This document shows positions 48,335-59,990 of a stretch of 64,000 nucleotides of DNA, one piece after another (the stretch's first letter is position 1; each line of letters starts with the position of its first letter). The stretch covers positions 37,345,001 through 37,409,000 of the forward strand of contig NC_091663.1 of assembly GCF_042453785.1 (NCBI RefSeq). The letters are read 5' to 3'. Both the position numbers and the translations under genes were made by a program. Source of the stretch: Malus domestica. Taxonomy: Eukaryota > Streptophyta > Magnoliopsida > Rosales > Rosaceae. Under the pieces are notes generated by a model. The model was not told where the DNA came from and searched no databases. It saw nothing but the letters and a program-made list of their open reading frames with translations.

Positions 48335-48552
48335 CCAACTTAATATATGCCAACTCAACGTTCTAAGACCTTGGTTGAGACATTTAGTATTACAGTCTAA
48401 TAATATTACTCTTCATTTGTAAGTGAGAGGTCTTAGATTCGATTATTGTCAAAGGAAAATTTGTATCACATTATTGCTAGTCAATTGTGAGGCTAAGCTC
48501 ACCCTCTTCTTCCTTAGTATAGATAATATCGTTTATTCAAAAAATAAACACC
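48335..48552 (+). mobile_element. SINE-like repeat, copy 2
   Basis: Plus orientation: CCAACTCAACGTTCTAAGACC (A-box-like region), B-box-like TTAGATTCGATTATTG, the conserved ATTATTGCTAGTC and GATAATATCG blocks, and an A-rich tail TTCAAAAAATAAA. It shows the same block order as copies 1 and 3. Confidence 0.6.
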
Positions 48553-48595
48553 TTCTTGGTCGAAAGGCAGCAAGATAAATCTACTATTTACTTAG

Positions 48596-48933
48596 GAGTA
48601 ATGCTAGGTACAATAAATTTGTAGACTAAATTTGCAAACTAAATAATGCGTTAGCACCAAAAAATAAGGTAATGATATGGAGACTTAATTTGATGACTAA
48701 AATTTGTAAATTAAATGACATGGAAGTTAATGATTGGATTATTACTTAAAGCGTTGATAAACGTACTCATTTTTTATCAGCAATACATCATTTAGTTTAT
48801 ATGTTTTATCTACAAATTTAGTCCACCTAATATTACTCTAAAAAAATGGGCACGATAATCAACAATTAAATAATAATCTAATTATTATTTTTTGTTATTT
48901 AGTTTACAAAATTTAATCTTCCTAACATTACTC
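48596..48933. mobile_element. Mutator-like MITE
   Basis: 338 bp, starting GAGTAATGCTAGG and ending CCTAACATTACTC. It is flanked by a perfect 9-bp duplication, TTTACTTAG (48587-48595 and 48934-48942). An additional internal copy of the end (CACCTAATATTACTC at about 48824) suggests a nested or rearranged terminus. Non-coding. Confidence 0.85.
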
Positions 48934-48942
48934 TTTACTTAG

Positions 48943-49272
48943 GGTTCCTCCTTCGCATTCAAGGGACCAAAAGGCCAAGTGTGAGACACAACGGAAGAAA
49001 AAAAAAAATCAATAGCCCCTTTATGACAGAAGATGGAAACCAAAATTACAAGCTACCTAGTCAGCCATGCAGCAAAGTGAACAAATTTATAACATGTTTA
49101 CTTCTCACACATTTCTTTTAACTTTTGATCGTCGGATCGAATGAATTAAAAGCTCAATGGCTAAAAATAACAATGAGTGTGTGGGAGGTAAAAATGAGTG
49201 TGAATAGCAATATATCCTTGAAAGGAAGAATTATATACAAGTCAGATGAAACAAAAACCGGTTTAGCCTCAA
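48943..49272. other. Gap downstream of TBL gene 3
   Basis: 330 bp with an A run at about 48999 and otherwise no recognised feature. It lies just beyond the 3' end of the TBL gene on the minus strand. Confidence 0.4.
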
Positions 49273-51372
49273 TTACTGCAGCAAATGAAGAAACAACAAT
49301 TCATTCCATGCATCAGGAATGCCAGGAAGACACCAATGACTGCAGTCTTGAATCCCCGACTTTCTAGAATTTCTTCCATATATAGACGGATGACCATCGA
49401 TTCTGTATTCGGACAAGCCGGTTATGTTCAAGAATTTCACAGGAGTTCTCATCTGCTTTATGACCTCTTCTGCAATTGTATTCTTCTCAGAGTAAGAAGA
49501 GCTCGAAGTTTGGAGGGGTTGGGTTGCTTCCTTACAACTCCCACCCGAATTCCATTGACCTCCCCTGTTCAATGAGTTATAAATTAATCAGCAACTGACT
49601 TGCACAAGTTTAGCATTGCTGCAATTTGAACACAAGCTAACCTGAAATGGGATGGTGCTGAACTTCGAAAGAAAACTTGGGTTTTGCGATTGAAGTGTTT
49701 ATCAACCCATGATCCCCAAGTCATCAAAGCTTTTCTGAAAGCCGCGGAAACATCAAGCTGCGGATGAATTTGGCCCGCTTCCTGGTAGTAATTAATCCTG
49801 TTACAAGATTCAAAGATCAGGTTTCCCATTCAAGATACTTAATAGATGTATCACTTGCATACTGTAAACATGTCATTTTTCAGTTTTAACCCATCATCAG
49901 ATTTCAAGACGAGTACAATCTCCCAACAACGAGCATGGTACCCTAGATCCTGAAAAGCTTGATAATAGTTCGGTAATGGAACTGACCCGGCTTTAGTTTT
50001 GTAATGGGTCCACCAATGAGCAGTGTTGAATACCAAAATATTAGCTCCTCTCCATCTAGATGATCCATGATCGATGGAATCAATTCGCAAGGTTTGCACC
50101 CGCTTCTGACCTACTCTTCCCTTGCCTTCATGAACCAAGAAATGGGACGCATAATATTCAACTGTGCACTTGTAATCCTATATAAAGAACACTACTTCAG
50201 AAACAAAACACATAATAATAACCTGCAAATTAAACAGCAGAGAACAATCTGAAGAATTACCACAAATTTGAAACTGTAATTCCCCTTCTCTTTGGTTATT
50301 CTACGCCTATGCGTCTCATAGACCCTAGTTGGATCTCTTACAGCTGACATCAACATGCACATCATGGATTCCCATTGATTCCTATTGATCGAATCCCCCA
50401 CGAAAACTAGTCTTTTCCCTCTCATCAATTCCAGCATTTTCGTAGCATTGAACCTAGGGCACGTGCAAGCATACACTACTTCAACAATCATGATTGCAGT
50501 TTATCTAACTACATTGTTATGTCCAGGCCAAAATACCAAAGCTTAAACAATCAATTCATCGTATATTTCTCGGGAAAAAAAAAATTGCTTTTCTTTCAAG
50601 TAAATTAAAGGACTGGAGATAGAAACTACCTTGGAATGTCACAATCTTGCGGTTGCCACCTCCACTTCATGTAGTCTTTATCTTTTCTCCCATTGGCCTG
50701 ACAATTAAAACCTTCATCTATCAAAGGACAGGACACATTTGTGTACAGAGGATAGCTCTCATCATATACCCACCTCCCTCTTGTAAAATCACACCCTCTC
50801 ACTCTCTTCTCTTCAACCACTCCATCACTTGAAATTTCAATCTTTTTCAGTGCAGCATTTTGCCCTCCAGTCCTATTCAATTCGGCATTTTGCCCTCCAG
50901 TCCTATTTAATTCAGCATTTTTCCCTCCAGTCCTATTCAATTCAGCATTTGGCTCTTCAGTACTCTCAATCTTCAGAAACAGGATTGCCGGAGCACTTTT
51001 CTCCATCGATGTGAAGTTACCATTTAGCCCACCGCCTGCTCCGTCTTCGTGTTCTGCAACTTGGGATTCGTTCTTCTTCTTCTGCAAATCAACTGTAAGT
51101 GAAGCCCCAGAAAACCCAGATGCATTTTCCGGTTTACTCAAATGGGCACCTTCCAAGATCGAATCTTTCAGAGCATTTACTGATAAATTTCCACTGAAGT
51201 CGGTCATAGTCTGAATAGCTACGGACGGGAAGTGGGTTTCTTGGGGGATTGAAGGGGTGGATTTAGTAAGCCAGATGGTAAAGAAAGTGAGAAAGATTAG
51301 AGATGAAGAGATGGTGAAAGAAAACACCAAGAATCTGGTGGGTTTGAAAGAGAAACTTCTCTGCCTTTCCAT
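49273..51372 (-). CDS. TRICHOME BIREFRINGENCE-LIKE protein (TBL gene 3)
   Basis: Five exons in minus order: 51372-50630, 50453-50261, 50177-49987, 49797-49642, 49564-49273; about 524 residues, all phases consistent. N-terminal membrane anchor at about 14-36 ([20 protein letters not shown]), and a short stem with four copies of a 10-residue unit, [10 protein letters not shown], each with an NRT sequon (50860-50960). PMR5N domain ([10 protein letters not shown]...[12 protein letters not shown]), GDS ([15 protein letters not shown]), a HWW region and DxxH (DCSHWCLPG). This is the usual family length and intron layout, so it is the best local reference for the ancestral single-module gene. Exon 2 has about six extra residues (RVYETHRR region), also known in the TBR branch. 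Likely a Golgi polysaccharide O-acetyltransferase; substrate not predictable. Confidence 0.93.
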
Positions 51373-52894
51373 AATTTCTGAATTTCTCAGTGGGACTGAG
51401 GAGTCATTGGGAGAGTGTTGGGAGATTTTTGGTAGATTTGGGATGCGGGAAAAGGAAAAGAATTAGGAAATGAAATTAGTGAAGGAAAATGCATGTGCAG
51501 AGAAGTTTGCAGATTTGAGAGCGTGAGAAGTTAGTGTGCTGAGAGCAAAGGAGCAGTTGCTAATTGGGAAAGTGGGGTGGTTAATTACTTGTGAAAAAAA
51601 TAGTTTTATGAAATTGACAACATAACTACATTTCTACGTGTGAAATAACATGTATAGCCTCGTCTGATATCGGTTAGTAGTACGTGTCACTCGATTTTAA
51701 ATGCATGGTCAGAGGAGCGTACTATGTCTTTTTAACAAACATCATTTTTTTAGTTAGGAGGGAGAATGAGCGGTAGAAATCTACATTCGTTAGAGTAGTT
51801 AGGTATAATTGTTTTTTATCACTGCGTTATATTATATGTTTTGCAATCTACTCAATTTGTTTAATTTATAGAACACATATGAAAGGGGAAAGTGATCAAG
51901 CTTCAAAAAGTTGCAAATCATAACACTTCTAGCTCATGTTAACAAGATGTCAAAATCAGAGCATTAGACTCTCATTTTCTGGTTGGAAAGTGATTTTTAT
52001 ACACTATTATCCTCTTGATTTCACCTTGTTGTAAATGTCATCGGAAAATCTGAAAATCGCCAAATACATACACAATGCCTACAGTTATCTTTCATAAGTC
52101 GTCTCGTATTCACGAGAGATTTTTCAGTGTATTGAGTACATGGTCCGTACATCAAATTTCATAATACAAGTAGTTGGATATTTAAAAATAAATTAAAAAT
52201 TAAAAAATCAACCACTTGTATAATAACACTTAATCAACCACTTATACAGTGACATTTGATCAACCACTTGTACAATGACACTTGATCAACCATTTATACA
52301 ATGACATTTGATGAATCGAATGGTGTTCTGTATTTACAATAAATGCAGATATGGATTGAGTTGATATTCCTGATGAGATTGTCCATTTCCTACCACGTGA
52401 GTCATGAGTCGTGACAATGTTTTTTTGTTGGGATTAACAGCTGTATGGGTCGTAGCCCTTAATGGCTTTTGGACCCAAACACATTGTCGTGTAGCAAAAG
52501 GAGGCGACGCTTTGTTTTCTACTTTAAAAAGGAAAAGAAAAAGAATTTTAAATACAGGCCCACAAGAAGCCCAAACATCTCATTTATAAACCAGGCCCGT
52601 TTATGTTCAACCCACGAGAAGAACAAGGGAAAGTAGGAAGCCCAACCCAAATACAAGGATCGTTTACGGTAGGAATAAAACAAACCAAAAGAGAGAATGG
52701 GAGACAATGGAAGCCGGGAATCCCCCTCTCGGATGATTCCAAAGTTACAGAGGCTATTCATGGACGACGCGCCTATCCGCTCAAAACGTAGAAATGTGGT
52801 TTACTGATGTAGAAATCAAATTGAAACTCCGTAGACAACATCTAATCTACATATGAATACGATGGCGGTTGTGGAGTTGAGACAAGTCCAGCTT
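51373..52894. other. Intergenic, TBL gene 3 promoter side
   Basis: Contains the divergent upstream region of TBL gene 3 and a 26-bp minisatellite at 52206-52312. No gene is recognised; short open frames near 52404-52791 lack any family resemblance. Confidence 0.5.
52206..52312 (+). repeat. 26-bp minisatellite, about four copies
   Basis: The unit ATCAACCACTTGTACAATGA + CACTTG is repeated about four times, with alternating variants (CACTT / CATTT; ACTTG / TTTATA). Confidence 0.85.
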
Positions 52895-55492
52895 TCAGGC
52901 AGAAAAGACTGCCTCAACGAGGGCATGCGTCTTCTTGGGGTATCCCATGCCAACCATGTGGCTGAGATACACCTTCCCGTCCTTCACGGTTGCTGCTGTG
53001 GCCAACCGATGCCTTGGGCCTGAGAATTTTCCCACAACGGAAGCTGTCTCCCACCCGTCAGAGCTCTCCACTAATCTACCAGAAGGGTTGCCGGCAACTA
53101 CAACCTTGGTGGGAGATAGGAGCTCTAGACCATCCCCAAATGTTAGCGGTCCTCCAGCTACCTCAATGAGCTTCACTTCCTCTCCCTTTGCTAGATCAAT
53201 CTTCAACAATTTACCACTGAAAGTGTGAATAACTATCAAGTAGCCATCTGGGTGGTAAACGATTCCGTTTAGGCCAACCAAGTTTTTGTACCACTCCTTT
53301 GCTTTGAAGAGAGGGTTTCTAATTGTAGAGAGGAGCTTCCCGTCAGCTCCAACCTTCCAAATTTTACTGGCTGTGCAATCTGTCACATATGCATTACCTT
53401 CTGCATCAACTGCAACATCATCTGCGAATGATTTCTCATCACCTACATCAACAGAAAAAACGGAGAATGGGATGTGAATCATATCTATAAACTGTAATAA
53501 CGATTTTGACAATAAACATTAATCCACACCAATCAAAGGATGCAAGAATGTGTCGACATGGATAAAAAATGCTTGAACAATTTCAAGCTTCAAGGGGTCT
53601 ACATAGTTTACTTCGTCCATATTTTTCAAATCTCAATACATGACTAATAAACAAACTTGGCCACATTGTACTTAGTTTAGTCTCTTTAAACTGCCAACTT
53701 AGTGGGTGAGCCATCCAAAGAGGACCTTAGAAGAAACTTTTTTATATCTTAGTCCAGTTTTCATCTTTGGGTGGTGTTAGATAGAGTCCACTCACAAATA
53801 TTTGACCTACAGTCAAAAGTGAACAGCTTCAATAAATCGAATCTCTCTTGATTAGTCATTTAAACACCAATTAGCGCTTGAGTAATTGACAGGTATACTA
53901 CATTTGCTAACCACATCACCAACCACATCTTGCGAGTCTATTGTGAACTGTACCGCTGATAGATATGTCTCATGTTGTGTGTGAGAGATGAGGTAACCAA
54001 TATTTGTAGTAAAAATGGTACGAATAGTTTTAGTAGTGGTGCTTACAATTAGTGGAATAACAAAAGTACATAAATACACTTCGACTAATACTAACACGTA
54101 ACAACCCCATGTCTCTCGTCTCTTTCAAGTAATGCGGTGCCTACGGCAATAACTCACCGATTCCTTGTAGTCTACCCATCTGTCTCTATTCTTACATAAC
54201 TTAGGATTTGTTTGGAAGTGCTTTTAAAATGACTAAAACCGTTTTTAGAGAAAATGTTTTTGAGTTCCACAAGTACTTTAAGTGCTTCTTAGAAGAAAAC
54301 ACTTCAAGTGCGTGTCCAGGATTCACTTGCATTTTTACTAAGAATTAGTTCCAAAACAATTTTCATCAAAAACATTTTCAATCATTTTAAAAACACTTCC
54401 AACGAGGCCTTAAATAACCCCCCAACCACATCTACGATTGTTTAAAATAAAATAAAAATGATAACAGGTGGACCTGCCTATGTGTAAAGATTCATTAGTT
54501 TGATCAACAACCATTAGTCTCACTACCACCAACCAAAATATTTAAAGAAGACAAACAATAGCGCACCAACCACTTCTATCGCAAAAATAAAAGCATACCA
54601 TAACCAGATTTAATCAGAACTTACCAGACAACACCATAAAAGTTATTGTTCAGAAATAAATCCTACCAATCTATGCTTTTACATTCAAACATACTTGACC
54701 ACTAATCGGATAGATAGGTTTAGCTACTTTTGTGGCTGCTACCTGAATTGAAGCAAATGTCCCCTGGTGGATGGCATACCAAAACTCAAAGGCGCGTATG
54801 GAAAAGCACTTGATCATAAGCGTTTTCACTAAAAGCGCTTATATTAGAAGCAAATCGACCTTTTTTAATAATAATTCAACTATATTTCCAAATTTTCAAG
54901 GCAAAAATACAAGCTTTAGTAAGTGAAATTTAATCCAGACCGTCCGTTGACGTGGGGTTTACCCACCATCAACCAGAGAAAGCGGTAAAAATGAAAGTAA
55001 AACAAACGGGTAACGGGCCAGATGAAGATCAACGATCAAAAAGAGGAACTTACTTGGGCCGCTGAGTTGAGTGAGAAACACCCGTTCCCACGTGGACAAG
55101 TCGTAGGCCGCCAGCGCACTATATAAGTTGCCCTTGACGTCAGCAGTGGCAACGAGGAGGCGATTCCTGGGCCGGTCGATGAGGAGTCCGAGCGAAGCAT
55201 TTCCGGCCAAGTCAACGTGTTTGACCACGGGGACTTCCACCAGAACCGCATCGGGATCGTCGTTGGGCACCGTTACTTGGCCGATTCCGCCGTCTATGAA
55301 GGAGACAAGGAAGCGACGGTTGAGATCGTCCCACTTGGCGCACTCGCGGAACCAGCTGGTGCTGTGGTAGTGGTAGACGTGGGTGGCGGGTTTGGCGACC
55401 TCGAGGGAGATGAGGTAGGCGATGGGGACGGCGGAGAGGAGGAGGAAGAGGAGGAGGAATTTGGGGGAGCAGAGGGCGGAGCAGCAAGCCAT
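52895..55492 (-). CDS. SMP-30/gluconolactonase-like (strictosidine-synthase-like) membrane-anchored protein
   Basis: Two exons in minus order: 55492-55054 and 53442-52895, giving about 328 residues. The intron (53443-55053) is large and GT-AG. An N-terminal hydrophobic anchor or signal peptide (about residues 8-27, FLLLFLLLSAVPIAYLI) suggests the secretory pathway. The rest is a six-bladed beta-propeller of the SMP-30/calcium-dependent phosphotriesterase superfamily: WDDLNRRFLVSF, GLLIDRPRNRLLV, DDVAVDAEGNAYVTD, LNGIVYHPDGYLIV, GDGLELLSPTKVVV. Conserved acidic positions fit a metal site, but the reaction is unknown and many plant members have no proven activity. The start is placed at the methionine just before the hydrophobic segment; an upstream in-frame methionine at 55570 would add 26 residues. 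Exon joining restores LSGPSDEKSFADD. Confidence 0.88.
54204..54409. mobile_element. MITE (Harbinger-like) in the intron of the SMP-30-like gene
   Basis: 206 bp with imperfect inverted ends (GTTTGGAAGTGCTTTTAAAATGA against the reverse complement of TCATTTTAAAAACACTTCCAAC). TTA flanks both sides (54201-54203 and 54410-54412), fitting a 3-bp TWA target duplication. The short duplication makes the exact ends uncertain. Confidence 0.55.
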
Positions 55493-55687
55493 GTTTGAAT
55501 TCCTTGAAAGTGTTGACTGCTGCTGGGGTTTTTGGGTGAAGGAGTGATGTCGCTTTGTGTTCCTTTTCAAATAAAAAGAAGATGATGAAATGCAAATTGC
55601 AAAGGGTGAAAAGAACGAGGTGAGTGATTTTTTACTAGAAACATTGTGGTCCCCACCGTGAACATTTTCTTTTTAACGAAACAATAA

Positions 55688-55836
55688 GGGAAATTATATT
55701 CACACGCATCAAATTATTTCTCTCACATTTTTTTAATTTTTTTAATATTTTTTACACATCACTAATATTTGATAAAAAAATATTTAAAAATTAAAAAAGT
55801 GTGAAAGTAACTTATAATGTATGAATATAATATCCC
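55688..55836. mobile_element. Small hAT-like MITE
   Basis: 149 bp, starting GGGAAATTATATTCACAC and ending GTATGAATATAATATCCC, almost palindromic over its whole length. It is flanked by a perfect 8-bp duplication, AACAATAA (55680-55687 and 55837-55844), as in hAT elements. Confidence 0.85.
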
Positions 55837-55860
55837 AACAATAATACGTGCGAGGAAAAG

Positions 55861-56472
55861 ATGAGGGAAAGAAAAATAATACATAGAAAATCATGAATCC
55901 AGAAAGTAATATCAGAAAATGAATGGAAATGAGATCAAGAATTTGTTACAGTCAATCAAATTTTTTTTGTTTCTCCGGTGTTTGCATCGGGAAGTGATAA
56001 ATCGGGTAAAGAATAAGATCGAAATTAGCAAAGACATTTTTCCTAATAAGGTGAGGATGTCCTCATTAGATGGGCAGGTCTACAAATATTCTTAGACGTA
56101 GCCTAACATCATGAAGGTTTGAGCAACTGATTACAACATCATTAAGCTCTTCCGTTCGTGGTAAAGATGAGGAAAAGAAAAATAATACATAGAAAATCAT
56201 GAATCCAAAAAGTAATATCAGAAAATGAATGGAAATGAGATCAAGAATTTGTTACAGTCAATCAAATTTTTTTTGTTTCTCCGGTGTTTGCATCGGGAAG
56301 TGATAAATCGGGTAAAGAATAAGATCGAAATTAGCAAAGACATTTTTCCTAATAAGGTGAGGATGTCCTCATTAGATGGGCAGGTCTACAAATATTCTTA
56401 GACGCAGCCTAACATCATGAAGGTTTGAGCAACTGATTACAACATCATTAAGCTCTTCCGTTCGTGGTAAAG
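55861..56472 (+). repeat. 306-bp tandem duplication (two copies)
   Basis: Two adjacent copies with a period of 306 bp, e.g. GAAAAATAATACATAG at 55871 and 56177, ending at TTCCGTTCGTGG.. near 56166 and 56468. Only a handful of differences are seen (CCAGAAAG/CCAAAAAG, ACGTAGCC/ACGCAGCC). Recent and non-coding. Confidence 0.92.
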
Positions 56473-56480
56473 AAGAAAAA

Positions 56481-58558
56481 TCAAAGGCATTAAAGATATG
56501 ATTACTTGTCAAATTATATCTCTAATACTCTCATAAATTTAAGATCAGCTCAAACAAGTAAGGAATATTCATCACATTCAATTAAGAATGTCACTATGAT
56601 CATCTCAAGATATTATCTCGTAATTAAAATCTTTGAGATTATTCTTTCCTCACCTTCGCCAATGGAAGACAAAACCCTACACCTAGACCGACCATCTCCC
56701 TTTAAATACCCTATTTCCACCAAATTCTGTTAAGCTTGTGTTACGCGCTTAAGCTCCAAAACTCACTCTTTTAGAAAAAACTAACTTAGGCATCGGATAT
56801 CCATTGGCCAAACTCTTTACCTCGTGGGGTGAGGAAGTGGGGTGGGGTGAGGCTTTGGCCTTGATCAAATTTTGTAGGCACAATTTTGTTAAGACTGAAG
56901 ACAACGAAATTATGCTACCACACAAATCACTTTTTCTTAGGCATTAGGAAATGCAAAGGTAGTCGAGAATGAAAGTAATTCTTATATTATATATTACTAA
57001 ACACGAAGATAGTAGAATTTTCAATACCCGTCAACGTATTTCAAATAAGCAAACATTTCTTAAAAGGGATAGAAATCAAATTTCCTTTTGTGCCTTTTGA
57101 ATTAATTGTATTACAATCAACTTTATATATGTGCATGTTGGTATTATTAACCATGAATGATTAGGTTAGGGGAAAGATACATAAAGGGGAAAACAAAAGC
57201 TCAATCAAAGCATGGTGGTTTGTCCATATGTCGATATATAGTCCAAAACAATAAAACAAATTAGAGAAATAAAGAGATTTTTTTCAAAGTGGAAATCTTC
57301 ATGGATTCAGTATCACTTTATAATTTAACGTCAATTTCTGTGTCAATATTATAAAATATTATGCTAAAAACACGAGGTGATCGAGAGAATCTCACTTTTC
57401 AAGAATTCTCTTTAGCATTTCTCACTAAATTATTACAAATTACTAGAAGATTCTTTTTTCTAGTACATTGATTTTTTTATACTAAGGGAGCTCGGCTAAG
57501 CCACATAATATATAGTCTAATTTGGTAGCGAATTCACCATCAACGATATTCGAACCTAAGCCCTCTCATTTCTAAATAAAAAAAATATTATCAAACCATA
57601 GTACTGAGTGGCAAAAATATTCTTTCTTTTCGTTTGTGTGGTTAAGACTTGAGGGAGTTGGAGAAGTAGCTGCATGGCTGGTAGTGCTAATATATTAAAG
57701 TCTCGCCAGATTGTTCCCATTTTTAATCTTTTGACTTGCTCACCACTTACGACCATTGACTCAAATTTGGCATCTAATTTTCAAAAATAATTCCAATTAT
57801 TTATTTCATAACATGGGAAATGATGCAATTTTTATATTTCCAAATATAAATTCCAAACTTCACTCAATTTCTTCACCTAAAACAAAACAAAATCACTGGT
57901 TTTAAAAGATAGATCAATCAACATCGCTTGTATAAAGATGTTTCAAATTACAGATGTTTATGTTTATGATCAAAATCGTTCATATTATGAATCATTCTGT
58001 AAAAATTATCTTCGCAAAGAATAAATTAAACTTTCTATAACCTGGCAACGAACAGTTTTGATTAGGAATGTGTACTTATTTTTTAAGTAGCCAAGTATTG
58101 AGTATCCAGTGGGTTGAGCAAGCCGACTGGATTTTTGTGTTTGAGAGTTTTGGGCAACTCAAATTGCTATTTGTACACAACAAACACAATCCAAAGACTC
58201 TAACTTGAACTCACTAGATAACTACAATAACGTAGTGTGGCTACATAATACTTAATGCTACGAGTATTTACTTGTTAGATTGATTTAAATAGCTATTAGA
58301 TTCTCTATTTTCTATATCAGCAAATTCATTTTTCGTATCATTCAATGATACGTACTATCAAGAAAAAATACATATTATAATAAAAAGACTGAATAGAACT
58401 ACCGAGGTTCACTTTAATCGAAAATAATTGGCCATCAAACAAAAAAATAGGAGACTAAATGCAAAATACTAATACTTCTTTTTAATATTAGCTAAAAGCA
58501 GGGATAAAAAGGTAACTCCAATATGAAACACTGCTAAGATTTTAAAGGCCAGTCTCAA
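56481..58558. other. Intergenic, AT-rich
   Basis: No gene is recognised. A SINE-like copy lies at about 57465-57605. The rest is AT-rich and without clear repeats. Confidence 0.5.
57465..57605 (-). mobile_element. SINE-like repeat, copy 4 (diverged)
   Basis: The minus strand reads GAGAGGGCTTAGGTTCGAAT (B-box-like), then a block ending in TAGTCTATATATTATGTGGC and TAGTAT before an A-rich tail. It is a more distant relative of copies 1-3. Confidence 0.45.
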
Positions 58559-58623
58559 GGCCCAATAAAACGATTACCCAATCCGGCTAATTCCAATCTA
58601 AGCCCAAAGGGATAAGAAGCCCA
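58559..58623 (+). promoter_or_regulatory. Site II motif cluster upstream of COX5C
   Basis: Three TGGGCY elements in inverted orientation: GGCCCA at 58559-58564, AGCCCA at 58601-58606 and AGCCCA at 58618-58623. Site II elements are known to coordinate nuclear genes for respiratory-chain subunits in plants, which matches the gene downstream. Confidence 0.7.
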
Positions 58624-58762
58624 CGATCTCGGAACTCGGAAGAGCCTAGATTTTCTTCGAGAGGGAAGGGGAGGCTCACAGGAGGCCGATCGGTTGAAAA
58701 GGAACGAAGCCCCAATTTCGAATTCGCAGTCTCTCTCTCTCGTCGCAGCCCTTCGTTCTCAG

Positions 58763-59788
58763 GTAAAAACCCTAACAAACAATTCGATCTCGCTTCTCTC
58801 TTTTATTTGATTCGTATTTATTGGTTTGTGGAAACGATTTCTTATTCTAAGCAACTATTTGAATCCGGTTATTGACGTTTCTAGTATATTCGACTTCGAT
58901 CACTATTTTCATATTTTATTTTTCTGTTCGGTTAGTTGTTTAATTGCTCTGTAAATATGTGATAAATGATGGAAAAATTGGATATTGGGATGATGGGATT
59001 GGAGAAAATCAATCTCTGGTTCACTGCACCCCGAAAGCATAAAACACTCCGGAAAATTTCATGGATTTTACAGACAAAAGTCTTTTCATTTTTATCCTGA
59101 AAGTGTTCGGTGGGTTTAAAATTTCTAGGCATCCTATCGAAAGGTTCAATTTTTGGGCATAAAGTGTTTTTTTTTTTTTTTTAACAAGTGATATTATCTA
59201 CACTAAGGGGAGGGGTGAGGGGTGGGCGCCTTAGCCTCACAATGGGCTAGCAATAATATGGTTCAAACTTGCATTTGGTGAGAATCGAACCTAAGATCTC
59301 TAATTTTTGGGCATAAAGTTAGATGCCATAGTCTGATTGTGGTAACCTCCCAGGGATAAAATTTATAGCATGCTTTTATATCTGTTCTTCGTTACATTCT
59401 ACTTTGCAGACAGCCTATTGATTACTTGACCTAAATCCTAGGCCTCTCGTTTTATTTTACAGTTTATTCTGTTAGGAGTATATGGAGTACCTAAATCCAA
59501 GGCCTCCTGTTTTGGGGTTCAATCTGTTAGAGTATATAGAGTTAAGGTGATGCCAAGCGTCACAGGATTAGTCTATATGTTTGTGAGGGTCAATGTCATA
59601 TGAAGATGATGACATGTAACACAGATTAAACCATCTGATCACTGATCAGTGTATTGTTAGGATGCTGTTAGTGAGTCGGTTATGTTAGAGAGATATAATC
59701 CTCACTTGATTGTAATGTACGACTAACCTGAGATGATACAGAATCATATCTGTATGAAATGGATAAAATGACGCTTTCCTAATTGCAG
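58763..59788 (+). other. 5'-leader intron of COX5C
   Basis: Donor CTCAG/GTAAAA and acceptor AATTGCAG lie ahead of the start codon at 59799. The non-coding first exon is the CT-rich stretch ending CGTTCTCAG. Leader introns are known in plant COX5c genes and can raise expression. This intron has since received a SINE-like insertion. Confidence 0.8.
59168..59312 (-). mobile_element. SINE-like repeat, copy 3, in the COX5C leader intron
   Basis: The minus strand reads AGATCTTAGGTTCGATTCTC (B-box-like), CATATTATTGCTAGCCCATTGTG in short form, GATAATATCAC, and an A tail of about 16 (the T run at 59167-59182 on plus). The tail placement fits target-primed retroposition. Confidence 0.65.
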
Positions 59789-59798
59789 ATCAAGCGAA

Positions 59799-59990
59799 AT
59801 GGCGGGTCACAAGATTGCTCATGCCACATTGAAAGGTCCAAGTGTTGTCAAGGAGATATTGTATGGATCGGTGCTTGCCTTGGCTTGCGGAAGTCTGTGG
59901 AAAATGCATCACTGGAATGAGCAGAGGAAAGTGAGGGCGTTCTACGACTTGCTCGAGAAGGGTGAAATCAGTGTTGTCGTTGAAGAATAG
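59799..59990 (+). CDS. COX5C: Cytochrome c oxidase subunit 5C
   Basis: A 63-residue protein of the length usual for plant COX5C. It is a nuclear-encoded small subunit of respiratory complex IV in the mitochondrial inner membrane. It matches the family almost throughout: MAGHKIAHATLKGPSVVKEI start, a membrane segment at about residues 20-37 (ILYGSVLALACGSLWKM), then HHWNEQRKVRAFYDLLEKGE and a short acidic end. No cleavable presequence is expected for this subunit. The coding region is one exon, preceded by a leader intron. The start is fixed by family conservation. Site II promoter motifs fit co-regulation with other respiratory genes. Confidence 0.97.
   Translation: MAGHKIAHATLKGPSVVKEILYGSVLALACGSLWKMHHWNEQRKVRAFYDLLEKGEISVVVEE

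Larger units (their letters stand above)
55493..56480. other. Intergenic with MITE and 306-bp tandem duplication
   Basis: Upstream side of the SMP-30-like gene. It holds the MITE at 55688-55836 and the tandem pair at 55861-56472, both listed separately. No gene. Confidence 0.5.

Noticed and set aside
52404-52791. Short open frames upstream of the SMP-30-like gene
   Set aside because: Both strands have them, with no recognisable motif; probably chance.
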